Shown one piece after another: positions 1-4,720 of a stretch of DNA of 5,709 bases. The stretch spans positions 1 through 5,709 of the forward strand of contig CAJTXF010000111.1 of assembly GCA_910580045.1 (NCBI GenBank), given 5' to 3'. The stretch comes from an uncultured Eubacteriales bacterium (lineage in GTDB: Bacteria > Bacillota > Clostridia > Oscillospirales > Acutalibacteraceae). The first letter of the stretch is position 1; each line of letters opens with the position of its first letter. The position numbers were made by a program, and so were the translations under genes. The notes beneath the pieces are model-generated. The model was not told the DNA's origin. It searched no databases and saw only the letters and a program-made list of their open reading frames with translations.

Positions 1-18
1 TCGGTCGGTTCGCAGCTT

Positions 19-35
19 GTGTGCCACTGGCACAC
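19..35. repeat. Short perfect inverted repeat upstream of the flavodiiron gene
   Basis: GTGTGCC (19-25) and GGCACAC (29-35) are perfect inverse complements around a 3-base loop. No T-run follows on either strand, so it is not an ordinary terminator. The surrounding 1-81 segment is open in frame 1 (stop TAA at 79-81), but its peptide resembles nothing I recognise. It may be the edge of a dispersed intergenic repeat or the tail of an element left of the window. Confidence 0.4.
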
Positions 36-145
36 GCTCACCCCCTGGACCGCGCTTTCCGCTCCTTCGCTTATGCTGTAAGAAAGCCCCTGCCCCGAGC
101 CGTCAGGCTTCCCCACAATCCTATTTCTAAAGGAGATATCACCCT

Positions 146-1936
146 ATGCAAATTACCAATGACATCCTCTACGTCGGCGTTAACGACCATGAGGTAGACC
201 TGTTCGAGGGCCAATACACCGTTCCCAACGGCATGGCCTACAACTCTTATGTAGTCCTGGACGAAAAAGTCGCTGTGTTCGACACAGTTGACGCCCGCTT
301 TACCCACCAATGGCTGGACAACATCGAAAACGTGCTGGCTGGCCGCAAGCCGGATTATCTGATTATTCAGCACATGGAGCCCGACCACTCTGCCAATATC
401 GCCAACTTTATGTCCATGTACCCCAATGCCACCATCGTCTCCAGCCAGAAGGCCTTTGTCATGATGGAGCAGTTCTTTGGGGACTGCTTCGCAGACCGGC
501 AGATTGTTGTGGCTGAGGGTGACACCCTCTCCACCGGCAGGCACAATTTCGCCTTTGTGGCCGCGCCCATGGTTCACTGGCCTGAGGTCATCGTTACCTA
601 TGACGCCACGGACAAGGTGCTTTTCTCTGCTGACGGCTTCGGCAAGTTCGGCGCTTTGGACGTGGAGGAAGAGTGGGACTGCGAGGCCCGCAGATACTAT
701 ATCGGCATTGTGGGCAAATACGGCGCCCAGGTCCAGGCCCTGCTGAAAAAGGCCGCTGGGCTGGACATTCAGATTATCTGCCCTACCCATGGCCCGGTGC
801 TCAAGGACAACCTGGGGCACTATATCAAGCTGTATGATTTGTGGTCCTCCTACACCCCGGAGAGCGAGGGCATTGTGATTGCCTACACCTCTGTTTACGG
901 CCACACCCGCAAGGCTGTGGAGCAGTTCGCGGAGAAGCTCCGCCAAAAGGGCTGCCCCAAGGTGTCTATCCATGATTTGGCCCGCACTGACATGGCTGAG
1001 GCTGTGGAGGACGCCTTCCGCTATAACAAGCTGGTGCTGGCCACCACCACCTATAACGCGGAAATCTTCCCCTTTATGCGGGAGTTCATCACCCACCTGA
1101 CAGAGCGGAACTTCCAGAACCGCACTGTGGCCCTGATTGAGAACGGCAGCTGGGCCCCCATGGCCGCCAAGGTGATGAAGAATATGCTGGCAGGCTCCAA
1201 AAAAATCACCCTGGCAGAGCCCATTGTCACCATTAAGTCTGCCCTGAACGGGGAGAGCGGAGAGAAGCTGGAGGCCCTGGCCAACAATCTGTGCCAGGAC
1301 TATCTGGCCCGGCAGGACGACACCGCGGACAAGCACGATTTGTCCGCCCTGTTCAAGATTGGCTATGGCCTGTACGTGATTACCAGCAATGACGGCAAAA
1401 AGGACAACGGCCTGATTGTGAACACTGTCACCCAGGTGACCAACACCCCCAACCGGGTGGCTGTGTGCATCAACAAGGACAACTACTCCCACCATGTGAT
1501 TAAGCAGACCGGGATGATGAACCTGAACTGCCTGTCTCAGGACGCGCCCTTCTCCCTGTTCCAGAACTTCGGTTTCCAAAGCGGCCGCACTGCGGATAAG
1601 TTCGCCGGGCAGGAGGTGCTCCGCGCGGACAATGGCATTGTGTTCCTCTCCCAGTTTATCAACTCCTTCCTGTCCTTGAAGGTGGAGCAGTATGTGGACT
1701 TGGACACTCACGGCATGTTTATCTGCAGCATTACTGAGAGCCGGGTCATGTCCAATGTGGAGACCATGACCTATAACTACTACCAGCAGAACGTGAAGCC
1801 CAAGCCCCAGACTGAGGGCAAAAAGGGCTGGGTGTGCAAGGTCTGCGGGTATGTGTACGAGGGCGAAGACCTGCCCGACGACTTTGTCTGCCCCCTGTGC
1901 AAGCACGGCCCTGCCGACTTTGAGCGGATTGAGTAA
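146..1936 (+). CDS. FprA-type flavodiiron protein with flavin reductase and C-terminal rubredoxin modules
   Basis: This is a cytoplasmic flavodiiron protein that reduces O2 to water and/or NO to N2O, protecting anaerobes. Residues 1 to about 238 form the metallo-beta-lactamase-like diiron domain. All seven expected iron ligands are visible: H76, E78, D80 and H81 (HMEPDH), H144, D163 (SADGFG) and H215 (THGP). Residues about 242-388 are flavodoxin-like, with the FMN phosphate loop TSVYGHT at 248-254. Residues about 400-550 match the flavin reductase-like FMN-binding fold. Residues 562-596 are a short rubredoxin with CxxC pairs C564/C567 and C582/C585. At 596 aa it is much longer than the roughly 400 aa core protein. 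The ATG is set by AAGGAG at 130-135, 10 bases upstream. It appears monocistronic, with a terminator just downstream. Adding both modules suggests internal electron delivery from NAD(P)H through flavin and rubredoxin to the core; that route is inferred. The O2 versus NO preference cannot be read from the sequence. Confidence 0.95.
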   Translation: MQITNDILYVGVNDHEVDLFEGQYTVPNGMAYNSYVVLDEKVAVFDTVDARFTHQWLDNIENVLAGRKPDYLIIQHMEPDHSANIANFMSMYPNATIVSSQKAFVMMEQFFGDCFADRQIVVAEGDTLSTGRHNFAFVAAPMVHWPEVIVTYDATDKVLFSADGFGKFGALDVEEEWDCEARRYYIGIVGKYGAQVQALLKKAAGLDIQIICPTHGPVLKDNLGHYIKLYDLWSSYTPESEGIVIAYTSVYGHTRKAVEQFAEKLRQKGCPKVSIHDLARTDMAEAVEDAFRYNKLVLATTTYNAEIFPFMREFITHLTERNFQNRTVALIENGSWAPMAAKVMKNMLAGSKKITLAEPIVTIKSALNGESGEKLEALANNLCQDYLARQDDTADKHDLSALFKIGYGLYVITSNDGKKDNGLIVNTVTQVTNTPNRVAVCINKDNYSHHVIKQTGMMNLNCLSQDAPFSLFQNFGFQSGRTADKFAGQEVLRADNGIVFLSQFINSFLSLKVEQYVDLDTHGMFICSITESRVMSNVETMTYNYYQQNVKPKPQTEGKKGWVCKVCGYVYEGEDLPDDFVCPLCKHGPADFERIE

Positions 1937-1958
1937 GTTTTAACAGAATAGCAACGCA

Positions 1959-2000
1959 AGCAGCCCCCTATCCTGCACAGGATAGGGGGCTGCTGTTTTT
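1959..2000 (+). terminator. Strong intrinsic terminator of the flavodiiron gene
   Basis: The arms at 1960-1975 (GCAGCCCCCTATCCTG) and 1978-1993 are perfectly complementary. A further A-T pair closes the base, and TGTTTTT follows to 2000. The innermost pairs must open to form a loop. The hairpin begins 23 bases after the flavodiiron stop and separates that gene from the toxin locus. Confidence 0.9.
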
Positions 2001-2011
2001 CTCTAGGGCAC

Positions 2012-2043
2012 TTGCCTTTTGGGGATGAATCTGGTATTATAAT
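2012..2043 (+). promoter_or_regulatory. Candidate promoter of the holin-like toxin
   Basis: A perfect -10 box, TATAAT, lies at 2038-2043. The best -35 candidate is TTGCCT at 2012-2017, but the 20-base spacer is longer than the preferred 17. The site follows the flavodiiron terminator, so the toxin needs its own promoter about here. Transcription would start near 2050. The spacing makes this weaker than the opposing antisense promoter. Confidence 0.45.
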
Positions 2044-2049
2044 GTCGGA

Positions 2050-2172
2050 TTTCGCCAAAAACGGTGGACGGTTGGTCCTTTACGGAGGACCTGAATCCTC
2101 TGATTACATAAAACCCACATTGCCCTGCATACCGCACTTGACGTGGGATTGTAATGAAAAGGAGGAGAGCTT
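2050..2172 (+). promoter_or_regulatory. Structured 5' leader of the toxin mRNA
   Basis: The leader is about 123 bases, far longer than the 30-codon gene needs. It contains a hairpin GGTCCT (2074-2079) / AGGACC (2086-2091) and a second possible stem CCCAC (2114-2118) / GTGGG (2143-2147). TCCTTT at 2076-2081 is exactly complementary to AAAGGA at 2158-2163 in the Shine-Dalgarno region, and TCCTC at 2096-2100 can pair with GAGGA at 2162-2166. Sequestering the ribosome site in a long leader is known for type I toxin mRNAs. Here it is inferred from base pairing only. Confidence 0.4.
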
Positions 2173-2265
2173 ATGAGTGCCTACGAGACATTGTCAATAA
2201 TGATGATGGTTTTGGCTATCATCATGCCCCTGTTGATTGCTCTCATCAACAGCACAAAAAAGTAA
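2173..2265 (+). CDS. Holin-like membrane toxin (Hol-Tox type), small type I toxin
   Basis: This 30-residue protein begins MSAYETLSIM, continues as a single hydrophobic helix (about residues 7-25) and ends in NSTKK. A short polar N-terminus with a YE-LS motif, one membrane span and a basic Asn/Lys tail is the pattern of the putative holin-like toxin family (Hol-Tox) of Firmicutes. These proteins are thought to insert in the cytoplasmic membrane and harm it when over-produced. AAGGAGG at 2159-2165, seven bases before the ATG, is a near-perfect ribosome binding site and argues strongly that the frame is translated. The TAA stop lies inside a hairpin that terminates transcription. A consensus promoter on the other strand faces it, as expected for antisense RNA control. 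Family assignment is from motif memory, and toxicity is inferred. Confidence 0.8.
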   Translation: MSAYETLSIMMMVLAIIMPLLIALINSTKK

Positions 2266-2297
2266 CCGCTCCCGGCAAGGACAACGGTTACTCTTTT
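2261..2297. terminator. Bidirectional terminator overlapping the toxin stop codon
   Basis: AGTAACCG (2261-2268) pairs perfectly with CGGTTACT (2285-2292) around a 16-base loop. On the + strand it is followed by CTTTT, a modest U-tract. On the - strand it is followed by TTTTTT (2261-2256), a better one. It can therefore end both the toxin mRNA and the antisense RNA, and also leftward readthrough from the methyltransferase operon. The toxin TAA (2263-2265) is inside the left arm. Confidence 0.7.
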
Positions 2298-2315
2298 GAG
2301 ATAACTTAAATCCGG

Positions 2316-2348
2316 GCCAGCCGTCGACCGGCGGGCTCCGCTTTTTTT
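2316..2348 (+). terminator. Possible second rightward terminator behind the toxin
   Basis: A GC-rich stem (GCC and GCCG at 2316-2323 with CGGC and GGC at 2329-2336) and an alternative GCGG/CCGC mini-hairpin (2331-2341) precede seven T at 2342-2348. It could catch toxin transcripts that pass the first hairpin. The larger stem is five bases away from the T-run, so the call is tentative. The same stem would be the 5' hairpin of the antisense RNA. Confidence 0.35.
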
Positions 2349-2356
2349 CTAATGCT

Positions 2357-2385
2357 ATTATACCCCATTCCGGCGGAGATGTCAA
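2357..2385 (-). promoter_or_regulatory. Fully consensus sigma-A promoter for the antisense RNA
   Basis: On the - strand, TTGACA (2385-2380), exactly 17 bases and TATAAT (2362-2357) form a perfect match to the housekeeping promoter in both boxes and spacing. No leftward gene follows before the hairpin at 2261-2292, so the expected product is a short non-coding RNA. The -35 box contains the TGA stop (2384-2382) of the upstream methyltransferase gene. Confidence 0.85.
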
Positions 2386-3200
2386 GCCCCGGCCCGCTGC
2401 CGTGCCGCCTCATAGAGCAGCACCGTGCCCGCGCAGGCCACGTTGAAGGAGCTGGCTGAGCTGCTCTCCGCCATTGGGATGGTGCACAGCACGTCGCAGC
2501 TCTGCTTAAAGGCATAGCTGAGGCCCTCCGTCTCGTTGCCCAAAAAGAGCATCACCGGGCCTGAAAGATTCTGGGTGAACAGGGGCCGCTCCCGGTGGGC
2601 AGTGGTACCCACTGTGAGAAAGCCCGGGTACTTCTCCCGCAGCTGCTCCAGGAACTCCGCTACCTCCCGGTTCTCCGCCTGGACTGCCGGGATTCGGAAA
2701 AAGGAGCCCATGGAGGCAGTCACCACCTCCGAATCGTACAAATCCACCCCATGGCCTGTGAGAATCAGGCCGTCTGCCCCAAGACCGTCGCAGGAGCGCA
2801 GCAGGGTGCCCAGGTTCCCCCGGTTGGAGGGCCTGTCGAACAGCACAAACAAGGGGTTTTCCCTCTGGGGCAGGGCGGAAAGCCCCCCGGCGCGCATCTT
2901 CACCACTGCCAGCAGCTCAGAGCTCTCCTCCTTGCCGCTGAGCTCCTCCAAAAGCTCCCGGCTCAGCCGGTAGTTGACCTGGGTCTTCACCTGGGAGAGC
3001 ATGTCCTTTGCCCAGCCGGACAGCTCCCGCTCCCGGGGGAACAGGAAGGAGGCTATCTCCCAGCCGTTCTCCACCGCCTGGTTCAGGTTGCGCACGCCCT
3101 CCACGAAAAACTCACCGTACCGGTGGCGCTTGTTCCGGTTGGTTTTCAGCACCTGAAACTTCTGGAATTCCGCGCCCCGGCTGTATATATCCTGTGTCAT
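2382..3200 (-). CDS. TrmH/SpoU-family RNA 2'-O-methyltransferase
   Basis: This 272-residue protein transfers a methyl group from S-adenosylmethionine to a ribose 2'-OH in rRNA or tRNA. Residues 1 to about 105 resemble the N-terminal substrate-binding domain (RHRYGEFFVEGVRNL at 25-39). Residues about 115-268 are the knotted SPOUT catalytic domain. Motif 1 is PSNRGNLGTLLRS (124-136, Arg135), motif 2 GNETEGLS (221-228), and motif 3 IPMAESSSASSFNV (241-254). The motifs are intact and the length is normal, so it should be active. The exact target nucleotide cannot be read. Its ATG overlaps the dehydrogenase TGA (ATGA, 3197-3200) with no clear ribosome site of its own, implying translational coupling. 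Its TGA stop lies inside the antisense RNA promoter. No separate terminator is seen before the bidirectional hairpin at 2261-2292. Confidence 0.92.
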   Translation of the reverse strand: MTQDIYSRGAEFQKFQVLKTNRNKRHRYGEFFVEGVRNLNQAVENGWEIASFLFPRERELSGWAKDMLSQVKTQVNYRLSRELLEELSGKEESSELLAVVKMRAGGLSALPQRENPLFVLFDRPSNRGNLGTLLRSCDGLGADGLILTGHGVDLYDSEVVTASMGSFFRIPAVQAENREVAEFLEQLREKYPGFLTVGTTAHRERPLFTQNLSGPVMLFLGNETEGLSYAFKQSCDVLCTIPMAESSSASSFNVACAGTVLLYEAARQRAGA

Positions 3201-4222
3201 TTCTGAACGTCAATCAGCACTTTCATGGCTGATTCCCGGTTCTCGTCTATGTAGCGGTAGGCGTCCAGGTACTCCTGGAAGGGGAACCGCTTGGACAGCA
3301 GGGGCATCAGCCGCACCCTGCCGGAAGCGGCCAGCCGGATGGCCTCCACATAGTCCTCGTTCCGGTACATCATCGAGGTGTTCAAATCCAGCTCGTGGTC
3401 ATTGAGCACAGCTAAATCCACATGGGCTGTTTTGGCGAACACCGCCACCAGAATAATCGTGCTTCCCTTTCTTGCGTATTGAATGGCCTGGCCCATGGTG
3501 ATGTCATTGCCCGCGCAGTCGTAAATCACGTCTGCCTTGTCCGGGCCAAAGCACTCTGCCAGCGCCTGGCCGAAGTCCTTCTCCTTGGTGTTGACGCAGA
3601 AATCCGCGCCGCACTCCCTGGCCTTTTCCAGCCGCAGGCTGCTTATGTCCGTGACCATCACCCGGCCCGCGCCCATACCCTTGGCGGCCTGGGCCACCAA
3701 AATGCCGATGGGGCCCGCGCCCAGCACGCAGATGTCTTTTCCGGCCACATCCCCGGCCCGGCGCACCGCGTGGACCGCCACTGCCAGGGGCTCAATCATG
3801 GCCCCCTCCTCCAGGCTCATCTCCTCCGGCAGAGGGGTGACCTTGGCGGCGTCCACCGCGAAATACTCTGAGGCCACGCCTGTGGCCTGGAAGCCCATTA
3901 CCCGCAGCTCCTCACAGAGGTTGTACTTGCCGTGGCGGCAGGGCCAGCACTTGCCGCACACCAGCTGGGGCTGGATAGTGACCTTCTGGCCTGGGACAAG
4001 GCCCTCCGCGCCGGGGCCCAGCTTTTCCACAATGCCGGAGACCTCGTGGCCCTGGGTGACCGGATAGGAGGTGAAAGGATGCTCCCCGTGGTACACGTGG
4101 ATATCCGAGCCGCACACACCGATTTCCATAATTTTGATAAGGACCTGGCCCGGGCCAGGCTCTGGGGTGGGCACCTGGCGGAACTCAATGACCCCGGGGG
4201 ATGTCATGACTTGCTGCAGCAT
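3197..4222 (-). CDS. Zinc-dependent medium-chain alcohol/polyol dehydrogenase
   Basis: This 341-residue cytoplasmic oxidoreductase is of the medium-chain (MDR) family, closest in pattern to sorbitol, threonine or butanediol dehydrogenases. The GroES-like half carries the catalytic zinc residues C37 (GVCGSD), H59/E60 (GHE) and E144 (IEPLAVAVH). The structural-zinc lobe has C89, C92, C95 and C103. The Rossmann half has GAGPIG at 168-173 and D192 after the second strand, an acidic residue that favours NAD(H) over NADP(H). The substrate cannot be named; a secondary alcohol or polyol is likely. I chose the ATG at 4222: AGGAG at 4236-4232 is nine bases away, while the GTG two codons earlier would leave only three. 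It is the first gene of an operon with the RNA methyltransferase, an unusual partner that may reflect co-transcription rather than a shared pathway. Confidence 0.93.
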   Translation of the reverse strand: MLQQVMTSPGVIEFRQVPTPEPGPGQVLIKIMEIGVCGSDIHVYHGEHPFTSYPVTQGHEVSGIVEKLGPGAEGLVPGQKVTIQPQLVCGKCWPCRHGKYNLCEELRVMGFQATGVASEYFAVDAAKVTPLPEEMSLEEGAMIEPLAVAVHAVRRAGDVAGKDICVLGAGPIGILVAQAAKGMGAGRVMVTDISSLRLEKARECGADFCVNTKEKDFGQALAECFGPDKADVIYDCAGNDITMGQAIQYARKGSTIILVAVFAKTAHVDLAVLNDHELDLNTSMMYRNEDYVEAIRLAASGRVRLMPLLSKRFPFQEYLDAYRYIDENRESAMKVLIDVQK

Positions 4223-4255
4223 AAACACGCACTCCTATCTTTGTGAAGTTCTTTG

Positions 4256-4284
4256 ATAATATAGAGCGGATGCGCCCCAGGCAA
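4256..4284 (-). promoter_or_regulatory. Promoter of the dehydrogenase-methyltransferase operon
   Basis: On the - strand, TTGCCT (4284-4279), 17 bases and TATTAT (4261-4256) form a good sigma-A promoter. The start would be near 4249, leaving a leader of about 27 bases with AGGAG before the ATG at 4222. The -35 box begins only a few bases past the stop of the hicA remnant. Confidence 0.65.
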
Positions 4285-4287
4285 GGC

Positions 4288-4479
4288 TTACCTAAAGCAG
4301 ATACCGCTCCGCTTTAGGATGGCATTTGCTGTGTGGCGTGATTTAATCTTTGTGTCCACAATCACATGGCCCTGGGTGATTGGGCAATATCAGATATCAA
4401 GGTCTCCCTTCCCGCGGCGCGCAAAGGAACACCCGTTTTGGCAGAGCAGTTCCCGCACACGCTTTTCATATTCGGCCAT
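4288..4479 (-). pseudogene. hicA: hicA-like toxin remnant with an internal stop
   Basis: Read leftward from the ATG at 4479, the frame gives MAEYEKRVRELLCQNG, then a stretch ending GKGDLDI, then TGA (4392-4390). It continues in the same frame with YCPITQGHVIVDTKIKSRHT and ANAILKRSGI to TAA at 4290-4288. This is the layout of small HicA mRNA-interferase toxins (about 60-65 aa, double-stranded-RNA-binding-like fold), where GKGDHDIWYSPIT and SRHTANAILKQAGI are typical. The TGA sits exactly where Trp (TGG) is expected, a one-base change. The expected His in the GKGD-H-D motif is Leu, so the toxin seems doubly disabled. Its ATG shares one base with the stop of the hicB remnant (TAATG). The family is assigned from remembered motifs. 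I judge it dead rather than recoded, because TGA ends normal genes here. Confidence 0.75.
4291..4318. repeat. Perfect inverted repeat upstream of the dehydrogenase promoter
   Basis: CCTAAAGC (4291-4298) and GCTTTAGG (4311-4318) are perfect inverse complements around 12 bases. The repeat lies in the last codons of the hicA remnant and ends seven bases before the -35 box of the leftward promoter. No T-run follows on either strand. It may be an operator for the dehydrogenase operon or a chance product of the remnant sequence. Confidence 0.4.
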
Positions 4480-4693
4480 TACACCACAACCCGCTCCTGC
4501 CGCCGGGACAAAAAGGCAAGAGTGGCCGGAAGGGGCGTCTGATTCAGCTCTAACGCTCCCGCGCGGCAAAGCGCACCCGTTCCAGCAGCGCGCCGGAAGA
4601 GCCAGATTCCAACACCAGGCAGGGAATACCATCGCTGACAGCGCCCCAGACCGCGGAAGCGTCATCCCATGTGAGCTTCACCCTATAGCACAG
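4479..4693 (-). pseudogene. hicB/DUF1902-like antitoxin remnant, frameshifted and without an ATG
   Basis: Leftward from about 4690 the frame reads YRVKLTWDDASAVWGAVSDG and then IPCLVLESGSSGALLERVRF to AARE, after which TAG (4552-4550) and TGA follow. Restoring one base near 4555 (GAG C-G TTA to GAG CTG TTA) reopens the frame as ELLELNQTPL through to RRQERVVV and TAA at 4481-4479. The WDD-A-VW-A-S-IP-L-LESGS-LLERV pattern followed by ELLELN is that of DUF1902, a HicB-like antitoxin partner of HicA. No ATG is present: CTG (4693-4691) sits seven bases after GAGAGG, a likely lost start. About 71 codons in total, normal for the family. It lies directly behind the CarD-like gene and is joined by TAATG to hicA, so the pair was once an operon. 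Confidence 0.7.
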
Positions 4694-4720
4694 AAAAGCA
4701 CCTCTCTGAAAAAGCCCCGC

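Larger units (their letters stand above)
2256..2350 (-). ncRNA. Predicted antisense RNA antitoxin
   Basis: Transcription from the consensus promoter at 2357-2385 should begin near 2350 and run leftward. It would cross a hairpin at 2316-2336 (GCC and GCCG pairing with CGGC and GGC around a 1x1 mismatch). It would stop at AGTAACCG/CGGTTACT (2261-2292), which on this strand is followed by six T (2261-2256). The product is about 95 nt. It is fully complementary to the toxin mRNA 3' end, from the last codons through the hairpin. Convergent overlap of 3' ends matches type I pairs such as txpA/RatA and bsrG/SR4 of Bacillus. No coding frame is needed to explain it. The ends are predicted, not measured. 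Confidence 0.65.

Noticed and set aside
1..81. C-terminal fragment of a protein ending at TAA 79-81
   Set aside because: Only 26 codons are visible, with no recognised family, and the segment includes a palindrome. There is not enough to call a gene.
71..1906. A 611-codon open frame on the - strand opposite the flavodiiron gene
   Set aside because: It mirrors a gene with complete active-site motifs. The antisense peptide is low-complexity His/Val/Leu-rich and has no family pattern. Long antisense frames are common in GC-rich genes that avoid TTA, CTA and TCA codons.
2138..2166. TTGACG as the -35 of a second toxin promoter
   Set aside because: The -10 position 17 bases on falls in the GGAGGA ribosome site, with no TATAAT-like sequence.
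2595..3206. A 203-codon frame on the + strand opposite the RNA methyltransferase
   Set aside because: The - strand frame has all three SPOUT motifs and an operon overlap. The + strand frame has no recognisable domain or good ribosome site.
3422..4067. Two + strand frames (149 and 176 codons) opposite the dehydrogenase
   Set aside because: They are shadows of a well-supported MDR dehydrogenase with catalytic and structural zinc residues.
4223..4228. GTG at 4228 as the dehydrogenase start
   Set aside because: It would leave only three bases after the AGGAG ribosome site. The ATG at 4222 has a nine-base spacing.
4390..4392. TGA in hicA read as selenocysteine or tryptophan
   Set aside because: TGA is the normal stop of both the dehydrogenase and the methyltransferase here. 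The partner antitoxin is also broken, so decay explains it better than recoding.
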